Part shown: one piece after another, positions 38,693 to 47,343 of the stretch
Layout of the letters: every line of letters starts with the position of its first letter
How positions within the stretch are numbered: the first letter of the stretch is position 1
Assembly (NCBI GenBank): GCA_015064345.1
Contig: SVSK01000010.1
Coordinates: forward strand, 1 to 48,713
Direction of reading: 5' to 3'
Origin: Oscillospiraceae bacterium
GTDB lineage: Bacteria > Bacillota > Clostridia > Oscillospirales > CAG-272
DNA length: 48,713 bases
Notes under the pieces: generated by a model
The model's input: the letters and a program-made list of their open reading frames with translations, nothing else
The model's database searches: none
What the model was told of the DNA's origin: nothing
Position numbers and translations under genes: made by a program

Positions 38693-40057
38693 TTACTTGT
38701 CAAAAGTAGCTGCAGCTGCCCTGAGCTGATTGTCTTCTTCGTCTGTAATCTTATAGATGTTCTTCTCAAGTAATGCTTCGTCAAGTTCGACTACAACGTC
38801 CGGAACTATACCGATACCGTGGTAATTATCGGAGAACGGCGGATTATACATTCTGTATGTGATAGTTACCGCGCTTCCGTCATAAAGCTTGCCTGTGAGA
38901 AGGTTGGAATACAGCGGAATGGTAGTCTGCATACATCCCTTACCATAGGTCGTCGTACCAACTATAGTTGCCTTCTCATAGTCTCTTACTGTTGAAGTGA
39001 AAAGCTCTGCGGCAGAAGCTGTGCTTCCGTTGACGAGAACTGTCATAGGCATATTAAGTTCGTGACCGTCGTCAGCGTATTCCGCATCAACTTCATTACC
39101 GTTACCGTCAATGATGTGGATGATAGGTCCACCGTCGGGAACGATATAGTCGAGAATTGTGCAAATTGACTGCAGTTCTCCGCCGGGATTGTATCTCAGG
39201 TCAACGATAAGCTTATCGCATCCGCTGTTCTGAAGCTCCTCTACAGCAGCAATAAACTGCTCGGGAGTCTTCGCATCAAAGCTTGTGATCTTGATTACAC
39301 CAATAGTATTATCGAGATCGTAAACATGTGACATTACAGTGACTTCAATGATTTTTTGACGAATAATTCTGAATTCAACCTCTTCGGTATAATTCTTGCC
39401 GCGGAGTACTGTAAATACCGCCTCTGTGCCAATCTCGCCTCTTAGCTTATTGATGGTCGGATAATAGCCAAGCTCTGATGCAAGTTCACGATCCTCACCA
39501 ACTGTGTAGATAAGGTCACCGGGTTGAACACCTGCCTCAAGTGCGGGAGAATCCGGAACAACTGAAAGTATCTCGAGCGTCTCATATTCTGTGTTATATA
39601 TTACGTTAACACCGATACCAACAAGCTCCGCGTTGTAGTCGCTCATGAAAGCTTCAAAATCTGCAGCGTTGTAATAAGCTCCGAAAGCATCTCCGGTTCC
39701 CTCGACGTATCCTGCGATAATACCGTCAAGGAGTGCTTCATCGTCAAGATCCCCAATATAGTACGCACGGAAATATGCGTCAACTATAGTAAGCTTCTCA
39801 ACTACTTTGTCCATGAACTCAGAACGGTTTGATGATGATTCGGTATTATTTGGTTTATCTACAGGCGGATCGGTTTCAGGAGCTTCAGTTTCAGGCTCCG
39901 CAGTTTCATTGATTTCGGTTTCGTCTCCACCTAAGTTTTCGTTAAGAAATGCTTTGTCGTCTTCGTTTCGCATAGCAAGGAATGTTGCCATGAATGTTGC
40001 AAGACAGCAAAGTAGCGTAACTGCAACAAGAGTTACTATTGAAATTCTTTTTTGCAT
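38693..40057 (-). CDS. S41 carboxyl-terminal processing protease
   Basis: A 454-residue membrane-anchored serine protease of the CtpA/CtpB/Prc type. A single N-terminal helix (about 7-30) is followed by a Glu/Thr/Pro linker (about 45-75). A PDZ domain (about 140-225: NAELVGIGVNVIY, VVPDSPALEAGVQPGDLI) and the peptidase domain (about 235-445) come next. The peptidase domain has VDLRYNPGG, the nucleophile in NGSTASAAELF and the general base Lys in TYGKGCMQT. It cuts proteins outside the membrane; near M23 hydrolases such proteases may control their level. The start at MQKRIS has AGAGG 5 nt upstream. It follows the M23 gene by 93 nt; a TATAAT at about 40115 without a clear -35 may add a weak promoter. 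Confidence 0.93.
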   Translation of the reverse strand: MQKRISIVTLVAVTLLCCLATFMATFLAMRNEDDKAFLNENLGGDETEINETAEPETEAPETDPPVDKPNNTESSSNRSEFMDKVVEKLTIVDAYFRAYYIGDLDDEALLDGIIAGYVEGTGDAFGAYYNAADFEAFMSDYNAELVGIGVNVIYNTEYETLEILSVVPDSPALEAGVQPGDLIYTVGEDRELASELGYYPTINKLRGEIGTEAVFTVLRGKNYTEEVEFRIIRQKIIEVTVMSHVYDLDNTIGVIKITSFDAKTPEQFIAAVEELQNSGCDKLIVDLRYNPGGELQSICTILDYIVPDGGPIIHIIDGNGNEVDAEYADDGHELNMPMTVLVNGSTASAAELFTSTVRDYEKATIVGTTTYGKGCMQTTIPLYSNLLTGKLYDGSAVTITYRMYNPPFSDNYHGIGIVPDVVVELDEALLEKNIYKITDEEDNQLRAAAATFDK

Positions 40058-40150
40058 GATAGCCTCTGATTTTTGCAATAATTATGATACCTATTATATG
40101 CTATTCACATCGAAATTAAAGTCGAAATGTGTAACTATATAAACAATATT

Positions 40151-41323
40151 TTACGGGAATACAAGGTAATTTCTCGGATTCTGTACCTGACCGTTGATAC
40201 GATACTCAAAGTGCAGGTGATAACCGGAAGTGTTACCTGTCAGACCGCAATAGCCGAGAAGCTGACCCGCCTGAACATAGTCACCAACAGCGACAGCATT
40301 ACTTGACATGTGTGCGTAAAGCGTTGAAATACCGCCGCCATGGTCAACAACCACGTAGTTGCCATAGCTGTAGTGGAATGTGCTCACGATTACCGTACCA
40401 GCGTTGTATGACAGTATCTTTGTTCCGTTTGCGCAGGCAAGGTCGATACCGTAATGGTAATTCTGAGTGCCCCAAAGGTTACGCCAGCCCTGTTCAGAAG
40501 ATACGTAGTAATACACACCAGGTTCAAGAGGCCATCCGCCGTTACCGCCGACATACTGAGACTGACTCTTTCTCTGAAGCTCTGCAAGGTATTCTTCAAG
40601 CTTCTTGTTAAGTTCATCGTCAAGTTTCTGATAGTATTCGTAGTTAGCCTGTGCCGCGCTTTCGTTGTTCTTGAGATAGTCGATAAAGTCAAGCTTTTCC
40701 TGGTAAATCGCCTGATTGTCTTTGATAACCTTCTCATATTCAGCAACACGGAGCATCTGTGTCTTCTCCGCTTCATCAAGCTTTGCCTTTACAATCTCAA
40801 GCTGTTCTCTGTTTTCTTTAAGATCAGCAATTACCTTCTTATCATAATCGAGAATTGCATTAACTCTGTCAAGTCTCGTAAGGAAATCCACAAGATCCTC
40901 TGCCTGGAATACAAGCTCTATGTAATCAACGTCCTGCTCCATATAATTATGAGCCATTCTCTCGAGGAATGCCGCTTCCTGAGCTTCGATCTTCGCCTCT
41001 GTATCAGCAATACTTGCCTTTGCTTCTTCTATCTGCAATGTAAGGCTGTTGAGCTGCTGCTCTGCGAGGGCCTTAAGTTCATCATTATATTTAATGAGCT
41101 CGTCAATTGCACCAATCTCAACCCAGGTAGCGCTCTGCTGATTTCTGATATCGTTCAGCTTCTGTTTAGCTTGCTCGATCTGCCATGCAACATTGGCGAT
41201 CTGCTCTTCGTATGATTTTACGGTGGCGTCAGTCAACTCTGCGTTTGTTATGATTGCCATAGCTCCGAAAACAAAGCTGAGACAAAACAGAGCGATCATT
41301 AAGCTGATTATTTTAATTCTCAC
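40151..41323 (-). CDS. M23 peptidase with coiled coil, FtsEX-associated (copy A)
   Basis: A 390-residue exported murein hydrolase. The signal peptide is about 1-28. A long coiled coil (about 30-250) follows, then a short Gly/Ser linker (QYVGGNGGW) and a LytM/M23 domain (about 265-390). The zinc ligands are in NYHYGIDLAC (His-x3-Asp) and GYHLHFEYRI (His-x-His), with the catalytic YAHMSS. The layout matches EnvC/PcsB-type proteins, whose coiled coil docks on FtsX and is activated by FtsE ATP hydrolysis during division. It uses a GTG start (41321-41323) with AGGAGG 6 nt upstream. It is a tandem paralog of copy B, with the C-terminal domains almost identical and the coiled coils diverged. Confidence 0.93.
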   Translation of the reverse strand: MRIKIISLMIALFCLSFVFGAMAIITNAELTDATVKSYEEQIANVAWQIEQAKQKLNDIRNQQSATWVEIGAIDELIKYNDELKALAEQQLNSLTLQIEEAKASIADTEAKIEAQEAAFLERMAHNYMEQDVDYIELVFQAEDLVDFLTRLDRVNAILDYDKKVIADLKENREQLEIVKAKLDEAEKTQMLRVAEYEKVIKDNQAIYQEKLDFIDYLKNNESAAQANYEYYQKLDDELNKKLEEYLAELQRKSQSQYVGGNGGWPLEPGVYYYVSSEQGWRNLWGTQNYHYGIDLACANGTKILSYNAGTVIVSTFHYSYGNYVVVDHGGGISTLYAHMSSNAVAVGDYVQAGQLLGYCGLTGNTSGYHLHFEYRINGQVQNPRNYLVFP

Positions 41324-41355
41324 CGTTATCCTCCTGTTGTAATTAATTCCATCCT

Positions 41356-42528
41356 TTACGGAAATACGAGATAATCTCTCGGGTTTTGTACTTTACCATT
41401 GATTCTGTACTCAAAATGCAAGTGATAACCTTGCGTATTACCCGTTAATCCACAGTAACCTATAAGCTGACCGGCTTGAACATAATCTCCAACCTTTACC
41501 TCGTTACTGCTCATATGGGCATACAGAGTTGAGATTCCTCCGCCGTGGTCGATAACCACATAGTTTCCATAGCTCCAATGGCTTGTGCTTATAGCAACTG
41601 TTCCTGCGTTATAGGCAAGAATCGGTGTTCCGTTGTAGCAGGCTATGTCAATTCCGAGATGATAGTCATAGGCACCGTTGAGGGTTCTGGCTCCCTGCTC
41701 AGACGATATATGGTAATATGCTCCCGGTTCAAGAGGCCACCCGCCCGTTCCGCCTACATACTGAGACTGACTCTTTCTCTGGAGCTCTGCAAGATATTCT
41801 TCAAGCTCACGGTTTAACTGCTCGTCGAGCTGTTTATAGTAATTATATACCTCGTTTGCTTTTGTTTCGTCATTATTGAGCGATGTAATAAACGCAAGCT
41901 TCTCTTCAGCAAGTGAGTTGCTGTCTTTAATTACCTGCTCGTATTCGGCGATCCTTTGCTTCTGCGTCTCCTCAGCCAGGGCAAGTCTCTGATTCTGTAT
42001 TTCAAGCTGTTCCCTGTTGCTGTTAAGCTCAGCTATAAGCTGTTTGTCATATTCGGCTATCGCTTTGATTTGTTCTATCCTACTGAACAGATCGCGCAAG
42101 CTTTTTGAGCCGAATATCAACTCGAGAATGTCGATATCGCTCTCCATGTAGTTGTGAGCCATTCGTTCGAGTCTTGCGGCTTCTTGTATTTCGATCTTTG
42201 CTTCAAGCTCTGATATTGCAGCTTTGGTGTCATTTATCTGACTCTCAACCCTCTCAAGCTGCTGTTCTGCGAGGGCCTTAAGCTCATTCTGCGCCGCGAT
42301 GATCTCATCTATCTTGGCAATTTCTTCCCAAGCATTGGCTCGTCTGTTGCGAATATCAGTTAATTCATTAAGAGCCGAATTTATCCTGTTGTTCGCTTCT
42401 TCAATCTGCTTCTCTAAAGATCTTACAGTGGCGTCAGTTAATTCTGCAGTTACACCCATGGAAGATGTAAATATCAATATTATTACAGCAAGAAACAATG
42501 CTGTAAATTTAGCCGCCTTGTTTTTCAC
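41356..42528 (-). CDS. M23 peptidase with coiled coil, FtsEX-associated (copy B)
   Basis: A 390-residue paralog of copy A with the same domain order: signal peptide (about 1-28), coiled coil (about 30-250), linker (QYVGGTGGW), and M23 domain with DYHLGIDIAC and GYHLHFEYRI, all catalytic residues present. It directly follows ftsX (23 nt) and is the better candidate for the classical FtsEX-controlled hydrolase. The start is set at GTG 42528, because GGAGG lies 5 nt upstream; an ATG four codons earlier contains that RBS. The initiation region is very similar to that of copy A, which also uses GTG. The equal length and shared start region support recent tandem duplication. Confidence 0.93.
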   Translation of the reverse strand: MKNKAAKFTALFLAVIILIFTSSMGVTAELTDATVRSLEKQIEEANNRINSALNELTDIRNRRANAWEEIAKIDEIIAAQNELKALAEQQLERVESQINDTKAAISELEAKIEIQEAARLERMAHNYMESDIDILELIFGSKSLRDLFSRIEQIKAIAEYDKQLIAELNSNREQLEIQNQRLALAEETQKQRIAEYEQVIKDSNSLAEEKLAFITSLNNDETKANEVYNYYKQLDEQLNRELEEYLAELQRKSQSQYVGGTGGWPLEPGAYYHISSEQGARTLNGAYDYHLGIDIACYNGTPILAYNAGTVAISTSHWSYGNYVVIDHGGGISTLYAHMSSNEVKVGDYVQAGQLIGYCGLTGNTQGYHLHFEYRINGKVQNPRDYLVFP

Positions 42529-42551
42529 CGTAACCTCCATTAACTTGTCAT

Positions 42552-43436
42552 TTACTGCTTAAGGTACTTTCCAAGGGAAATTGAGCTTCCAATGATACCT
42601 GTCACTACGCCTATTCCGATAAATCCGATGAGGACAAGGTCCTTAATATCGTTGAACGGAACAACAGATATCATCTGAAGATAGTCGGAAACTACGATAT
42701 TTTCAACGTAAGAGTAAACGTACCATTCGATAAAGTAACCGATAACGGAAGCGAACAGACCGATTAATATACCCTCAAAAATGAACGGTAGAGAGATAAA
42801 CCATCCGGTTGCGCCAACATATCGCATGATACTGATTTCGTTTCTGCGTGAGAAAACGGAAATTTTGATTGTATTAATAATAATGAAAATACTCACAACC
42901 CCAAGAATTGCAAGGAACCAGATAAAGATCAGCATTACGCCGCTCTTGAGATTCTCTATTGTTGTTGCAAGTTCAAGTCGGTTGTTTACTTTAATGATGC
43001 CCGGAATCTGTCTGAGCTGATAGTCAAGCTCGGGCACTTTATCATTATTTATGTAAGTAATAACAAAGCTATCGGAAAGCGGGTTGTTCTCTTCAGTTAC
43101 ATCATTATATAGATCAGGCTCCTGATCCTTGAGCTGCTGAAGGCCCTGCTCCTTGGTGATACGCTCGACTGTGTCTATGTTGTCAAGCTTATTGATTGTG
43201 TCTCCAATATCAACTATTTGCTCTTCTGTAGCATCTCTGTCGCAGAATACAACGATCTGATTCATAACGCCAAACTGTTCCAGATTAACATCAATGTTCA
43301 CAACGAGCATTGTAAAACCACCGATAACTACAAGAAGGCTCATGAGGACCGCAATGGAAGCAAAGGTCATTACGCCGTTGCGCCACATGCTGGAGATAGC
43401 CTGACCGATAAAATAGAAAATATTATATCTTTTCAC
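42552..43436 (-). CDS. ftsX: Cell division protein FtsX
   Basis: A 294-residue membrane partner of FtsE, with one N-terminal helix (about 22-46) and an extracytoplasmic domain (about 47-165) that contacts the murein hydrolase. Three C-terminal helices follow (about 167-190, 215-240, 265-288). Typical segments are SRRNEISIMRYVGATGWFI and PFIFEGILIGLFASVIGY. Its start overlaps the ftsE end by 14 bp. It does not transport a solute; it passes the ATP signal of FtsE to the M23 proteins encoded next in line. Confidence 0.96.
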   Translation of the reverse strand: MKRYNIFYFIGQAISSMWRNGVMTFASIAVLMSLLVVIGGFTMLVVNIDVNLEQFGVMNQIVVFCDRDATEEQIVDIGDTINKLDNIDTVERITKEQGLQQLKDQEPDLYNDVTEENNPLSDSFVITYINNDKVPELDYQLRQIPGIIKVNNRLELATTIENLKSGVMLIFIWFLAILGVVSIFIIINTIKISVFSRRNEISIMRYVGATGWFISLPFIFEGILIGLFASVIGYFIEWYVYSYVENIVVSDYLQMISVVPFNDIKDLVLIGFIGIGVVTGIIGSSISLGKYLKQ

Positions 43437-44109
43437 TGAACATACCTCCTACTCTATCTTCAACGATGAGTCCGTCTCTGAGGCTGACAACTCGCTGCTT
43501 GTAGTAGTCAACAAGGTTCTTTTCGTGGGTTACAACGATGACAGTCTTGCCGAGTTTATTGATCTTGAGAAGCAAGCTCATGATCTCAAGGGACATTTTA
43601 GGGTCAATGTTACCCGTGGGCTCGTCCGCAATTATTACCTTGGGGTTATTTGCAAGAGCTCTCGCAAGTGCTACTCTCTGCTGTTCGCCGCCGGAAATTT
43701 CATTGGGGAATGAATCCTGCTTGCCTGCAAGGTTTACGGTGTTGAGGATCGCAGGAACGCGACGGGCAATTTTCTTTCTCGGAGTTCCGACAACCTCCAT
43801 CGCAAATGCGACGTTTTCATAAACTGTCTTTTTGGGGAACAGTCGGAAATCCTGGAATACAACTCCAAGCTCGCGTCTGTAATGAGGCACTCTGAAGTTT
43901 GATAACTTGGTAAGATCGTAGTCTCCGACAAAAAGCTGTCCGGAGCTTACTTTTTCTTCTCTGAGAAGGAGCTTCATTAGCGTACTCTTTCCCGCGCCGG
44001 AATGTCCGACAATAAATACAAATTCGCCGTCATCAATATGGAGGTTAACTCCTTTTAATGCCATGGTTCCGTTAGGATACGCTTTCTTTACATTAACAAA
44101 ATCAATCAT
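43423..44109 (-). CDS. ftsE: Cell division ATP-binding protein FtsE
   Basis: A 228-residue ABC ATPase. Walker A GHSGAGKST is at 35-43; the Q-loop FQDFRLFPKKTVYENVAFAMEVVG and the signature ISGGEQQRVALARAL follow, then Walker B VIIADEPTGNIDP and the H-loop VVTHE. The closeness of these to FtsE (rather than transport ABC proteins) and the overlap with ftsX make the call secure. The start at MIDFVNV is supported by AAAGG 6 nt upstream; a TTG eight codons earlier has none. First gene of the division cluster; I found no convincing promoter in 44110-44264. Confidence 0.96.
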   Translation of the reverse strand: MIDFVNVKKAYPNGTMALKGVNLHIDDGEFVFIVGHSGAGKSTLMKLLLREEKVSSGQLFVGDYDLTKLSNFRVPHYRRELGVVFQDFRLFPKKTVYENVAFAMEVVGTPRKKIARRVPAILNTVNLAGKQDSFPNEISGGEQQRVALARALANNPKVIIADEPTGNIDPKMSLEIMSLLLKINKLGKTVIVVTHEKNLVDYYKQRVVSLRDGLIVEDRVGGMFSEKI

Positions 44110-44341
44110 TGGAAACCTTTCCTTATTGTCCAAATCAAATTAATGAGTCATTTACACAACAATTTTATATATCTGCGCAAGAGATTCGTAATATCGACAA
44201 AATTTGCAAATGACGTTTGGATAAACTGTTGTGAGAGTGTGTATATGCGTAAAATAACACTCGTGGGACGTGACCCAATTACGAATCACGTCCCTATATT
44301 ATTTTATATTCGGTTAGCTGTGCAAGGAGTCAAGCAAGCTA
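44110..44341. other. Intergenic region with a strong hairpin between ftsE and the CdaR-like gene
   Basis: A perfect 9-bp inverted repeat GGGACGTGA/TCACGTCCC (44265-44294) with a 12-nt loop lies 47 bp after the regulator gene's stop. On the minus strand no T run follows at once (ACGAGTGTTATTTT), so it is at best a weak terminator. On the plus strand TATATTATTTTATATT follows, but no plus-strand gene ends here. No other feature seen. Confidence 0.5.
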
Positions 44342-45427
44342 TTAATATCCGATAGGCTTTGTGGTCAAGTATCTCTTAACCATCAGAGCAACCTTAAAGG
44401 TTATAGCATGGTCAAATTCTCTAAGGTCGAGACCTGTAAGCTTGCGGATCTTTTCGAGTCTGTACACCAGTGTATTTCTGTGAACGAAGAGCTTGCGGGA
44501 TGTTTCGGATACGTTGAGGTTGTTCTCAAAGAAGCACTGGATCGTCATGAGTGTTTCTCTGTCAAGGGAGTCGAGGGATCCGTTCTTGAATACCTCCTGA
44601 AGGAACATTTCGCAAAGTGTTGTGGGAAGCTGATATATCAGTCTTCCGATACCGAGGTTTTCGTAGCTTACGATATTCTTCTCTGTGTCGAATACTTTAC
44701 CAACCTCGAAGGCAACCTGTGCTTCCTTATAGGAGCGTGCAAGGTCCTTGATGTTATCAACGACAGTACCTATACCAATGGAAACCTTAACATAGAACTC
44801 GGAGTTGAGCGTGTCCGCGATACCTTTGGCAATCTTTTCAATCTCTCTGATATCGGTGCTGGGCTTTACTTCCTTAACAAGAACGATATCCTGTTCGCCA
44901 GTAGAGATCACATAGTCCTTGTTCTTGTCCGGGAAAATGTTCTGCACCATGTCAAAAGAGAGAACGTCGGACTTTGAGTGGAACTTAATGAGGAATACTA
45001 CGCGAGTTTCCTCAGCATTGAAGCGAAGCTCCTTGGACTTGATATAAATATCGCTGGGAAGAATGTTGTCGAGAATTATGTTCTTGATGAATGAGTTTTT
45101 ATCATACTTTTCATCATAAAGGTTTTTGATGTTGGAGAGAGATACAGCGAGCATTGTTGCTGTCTTCTCAGCGTACTTATCTTCACCTTCGATAAACACA
45201 ACATATTCCCACTTGGACGCTGTGCCGATAGGTCTGTATGTGTAGCCGCCGGATGTGATAGAGTCGGATGCGTATGAAAGCTCGTCACGAACGCCCTGTC
45301 TCATCTCGCCGATCTTAACAAGCTCACTACATGCAATGATGACACCATTGTCGTCAAGCACACCAATAACTCGATCGACAGCATCCCTCATCTGATGAAT
45401 AATACCCTGAAACAGTCGATTTGACAT
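44342..45427 (-). CDS. CdaR/PucR-type transcriptional regulator
   Basis: A 361-residue regulator of the CdaR/PucR class. The N-terminal part (about 1-110) is a sugar-diacid-recognition-like domain (MSNRLFQGIIHQMRDAVDRVIGVLDDNGVIIAC). A central GGDEF-like (inactive) domain (about 130-260, with VSIGIGTVVDNIKDLARSYKEA) follows, and then a C-terminal HTH_30 motif (about 300-355: MTIQCFFENNLNVSETSRKLFVHRNTLVYRLEKIRK). CdaR of E. coli responds to glycerate or galactarate; the ligand here is unknown and no matching sugar-acid genes lie nearby. The start is chosen at ATG 45427 (AAGG 8 nt upstream) over a GTG three codons earlier. A palindrome TTTACA-T-TGTAAA (45456-45468) in front may be its operator. 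Confidence 0.87.
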   Translation of the reverse strand: MSNRLFQGIIHQMRDAVDRVIGVLDDNGVIIACSELVKIGEMRQGVRDELSYASDSITSGGYTYRPIGTASKWEYVVFIEGEDKYAEKTATMLAVSLSNIKNLYDEKYDKNSFIKNIILDNILPSDIYIKSKELRFNAEETRVVFLIKFHSKSDVLSFDMVQNIFPDKNKDYVISTGEQDIVLVKEVKPSTDIREIEKIAKGIADTLNSEFYVKVSIGIGTVVDNIKDLARSYKEAQVAFEVGKVFDTEKNIVSYENLGIGRLIYQLPTTLCEMFLQEVFKNGSLDSLDRETLMTIQCFFENNLNVSETSRKLFVHRNTLVYRLEKIRKLTGLDLREFDHAITFKVALMVKRYLTTKPIGY

Positions 45428-45455
45428 AAGTTGCACCTTCCATAATATATAAATT

Positions 45456-45468
45456 TTTACATTGTAAA
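45456..45468. promoter_or_regulatory. Palindrome upstream of the CdaR-like gene (possible operator)
   Basis: Perfect 13-bp inverted repeat TTTACA-T-TGTAAA, about 30 bp before the regulator start. The surrounding 45469-45672 stretch is AT-rich and shows nothing else I can name. Confidence 0.4.
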
Positions 45469-45672
45469 TACTATACTATATTTTACACGATTATTTGTTA
45501 TTTTTCAATAGGAAAATAAGTATTTTTCATATATTTTGACACTTTTTTTCGTAAAACATCATGGCTTTTGACAATTATTTACGATTTGTACATTTTTTGC
45601 CTATGGTGAAATTACACAAAGCACAGGTGAAATTGCCCAAAAAAGCGAAAATTGTTGACAAGACAAAAGAAT

Positions 45673-45701
45673 AGCTTGATCCAATTTTGTCAGATCAAGC
45701 T
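45673..45701 (-). terminator. Terminator of the four-helix membrane protein gene
   Basis: AGCTTGATC and GATCAAGCT form a perfect 9-bp stem around an 11-nt loop, 12 bp after the stop on the minus strand, followed by ATTCTTTTGTC, a weak T tract. Confidence 0.6.
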
Positions 45702-45712
45702 TAATCAATTAA

Positions 45713-46168
45713 TTATTTCTTGTACATCAGTACGGTATAAACATAGTACACAACAAAGAGCACACTTGCAATTACCGTTACGGTATAGAAGAGATAAGGA
45801 GTCATCTTGAACATATCATAGAAGAATCCTGTTGTCATAACTGCAAGATAAAGCGTAAGGGCAGCTATCATTGCAGGGGTCATGATATGAGCTGACGTAT
45901 CAAACTTCTTTACAATAGAAATAACCATATAGGCTACAGACAGAGCAAACAATGCCCAGAAAACATAACACAGAACAGGTCTGATGTTCATGTAGAAGTT
46001 GAACTCAATTTCTGCAGGGCTGTGAATCAGATAGTCAAATGCTGATGCAACAAGAAGATCCGCTACAAGAATAATGATTATTCTCCAGAAAATGATCTTG
46101 CCGGCATCATCTTTTGAAAGTCTGCTGATCTTATTGGGCGCAGATACAGTCTTTTTTGTGTTTGCCAT
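45713..46168 (-). CDS. Four-helix membrane protein of unknown function
   Basis: A 151-residue membrane protein that I do not recognise. A charged N-terminal tail (about 1-25, NKISRLSKDDAGK) is followed by four hydrophobic helices (about 26-47, 62-85, 96-116, 122-147). It has no signal peptide cleavage site and no conserved motif I can name. It lies 83 nt after rsmE on the same strand and is probably co-transcribed with it. No good RBS is seen next to the ATG; AAGGAG lies about 32 nt upstream, separated by a small hairpin (AAGCTT...AAGCTT). An in-frame stop just before the ATG excludes earlier starts. Confidence 0.7.
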   Translation of the reverse strand: MANTKKTVSAPNKISRLSKDDAGKIIFWRIIIILVADLLVASAFDYLIHSPAEIEFNFYMNIRPVLCYVFWALFALSVAYMVISIVKKFDTSAHIMTPAMIAALTLYLAVMTTGFFYDMFKMTPYLFYTVTVIASVLFVVYYVYTVLMYKK

Positions 46169-46251
46169 GTTAATTCACGATAAGCTTCGATTTACAAAGC
46201 TTCTCCTTTCTTAAGTGAGAACAAATTAATATATGTAATGTAAGAATTATC

Positions 46252-46995
46252 TTACAGCTCATACTTGAACGACAAGCAGCTCAGCACAAACGGTGCAGCT
46301 GTTTCTGTTCGCAGAATTCTTTTACCGAGTCCGGTCATCTTCATACCTGATTCATGGGCGAATGTAGCTTCATCGTCGGAAAAGCCACCCTCGGGTCCTA
46401 TAAACACCGATACGGAATTGATCTTATCCTGCATGGGCATCTGCTCAGTAATAGGTAAAGTTCCCTTTCCCTCAAAGCAGAATAGCGGAACGTCTGCTTC
46501 GGATGCTGCTTTAATTGCATCTCGGAACATAATCGGTCGCTCGACCTTCGGAATTACGCCTCTGCCGCACTGCTTAGCTGCCTCGTAGGCTATTCTCTGC
46601 CACCGCTCAGTCTTCTTCGAATAGTCAGACTCGGTCAGCTTAACCATACATCTGTCTGTGATAACAGGAACGATAGAACACACACCGAGCTCTGTGGACT
46701 TCTGAATCACGGTATCAAATCTGTCGCCTTTGACAAGTGCCTGATATACCGTTGCCTTGTACGGTGGCTCATTCTGTGACTGCTTTACGGAAATAACGTC
46801 CAGCGTTACTTCAACGCCGAGCGAAGAAACCACAGTCTCGTATTCAACGGAATTATCATCGCAAACCTCAACGCGCTCTCCAAGTCTCATTCGAAGTACT
46901 CTGGTAATATGAGCTGCGTCGTCGCCGCGAACAGTTATTTTCAGTCCATCCTCTGAACTCGAAATATCTGATGATGTGACAAAAAATCTCGGCAT
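46252..46995 (-). CDS. rsmE: 16S rRNA (uracil1498-N3)-methyltransferase
   Basis: A 247-residue SPOUT-family methyltransferase that modifies U1498 of 16S rRNA. An N-terminal PUA-like domain (about 1-70: HITRVLRMRLGERVEVCDDN) is followed by the knotted catalytic domain with KGDRFDTVIQKSTELGV, the IGPEGGFSDDE knot (about 201-211) and LGKRILRTETAAPFVLSCL. RBS GAGG is 7 nt from ATG. A consensus promoter lies at 47049. In the 5' leader a perfect 6-bp hairpin GGGTGA-AGTAC-TCACCC (47017-47033) is present; its role is unknown. Confidence 0.95.
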   Translation of the reverse strand: MPRFFVTSSDISSSEDGLKITVRGDDAAHITRVLRMRLGERVEVCDDNSVEYETVVSSLGVEVTLDVISVKQSQNEPPYKATVYQALVKGDRFDTVIQKSTELGVCSIVPVITDRCMVKLTESDYSKKTERWQRIAYEAAKQCGRGVIPKVERPIMFRDAIKAASEADVPLFCFEGKGTLPITEQMPMQDKINSVSVFIGPEGGFSDDEATFAHESGMKMTGLGKRILRTETAAPFVLSCLSFKYEL

Positions 46996-47016
46996 CGTTA
47001 TTCCTCAATTTATGGT

Positions 47017-47033
47017 GGGTGAAGTACTCACCC
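47017..47033 (-). other. Hairpin in the rsmE 5' leader
   Basis: Perfect 6-bp stem (GGGTGA/TCACCC) with a 5-nt loop, about 22 bp upstream of the start codon and 16 bp after the -10 box. No T run follows, so it is not a terminator; it may stabilise the mRNA. Confidence 0.4.
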
Positions 47034-47048
47034 GTTATACACCAAGGT

Positions 47049-47077
47049 ATTATATCACAATTGCCTTCATTTGTCAA
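47049..47077 (-). promoter_or_regulatory. Consensus promoter of rsmE
   Basis: Perfect TTGACA (47072-47077) and TATAAT (47049-47054) with 17 bp between on the minus strand. Confidence 0.87.
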
Positions 47078-47197
47078 ACAGTTTTTTGTCAAAATCTGAT
47101 TAATTTGAAAAAAACGGATACTATTAAGCCCTCTATATAGTGTCATGCTACTTCACCACAGCTAAATACAGCATAAATTTTCAAATAATTTGTCAAT

Positions 47198-47301
47198 TAG
47201 CACATATCGAGGCGTCAAACTTTGTTCATTTTTCAATCATATTTAATTCGACATTTCTTGACATTTATGACACAATGTGCTATACTTGTCAAAGATGTGC
47301 T
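47198..47301. repeat. Repeated TAGCACAT/ATGTGCTA boxes around the permease promoter
   Basis: TAGCACAT (47198-47205) is an exact inverted copy of ATGTGCTA (47275-47282), which overlaps the -10 start. A third ATGTGCT occurs in the leader (47295-47301). The arrangement looks like operator sites for a regulator of the permease, but could be chance in AT-rich DNA. Confidence 0.35.
47258..47286 (+). promoter_or_regulatory. Promoter of the NCS2 permease gene
   Basis: TTGACA (47258-47263), 17-bp spacer, TATACT (47281-47286), 57 bp before the ATG. The leader contains a small hairpin (AAGATG with CATCTT, 47292-47317). I see no purine riboswitch core or PyrR-type site. Confidence 0.8.
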
Positions 47302-47343
47302 GTGACATTGCCATCTTATTCAAAACAATTTTTGGAGGAGATT

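Noticed and set aside
38659-38784. N-terminal extension of GreA
   Set aside because: It would overlap the end of the S41 protease gene and has no similarity to Gre[10 protein letters not shown] is the usual start.
44265-44294. Perfect hairpin as a terminator for the CdaR-like gene
   Set aside because: No T run follows directly on the minus strand; kept only as a hairpin of unknown role.
47081-47343. Purine or guanine riboswitch in front of the NCS2 permease
   Set aside because: None of the conserved junction sequences of the purine riboswitch core is present and the leader after the mapped promoter is only about 55 nt.
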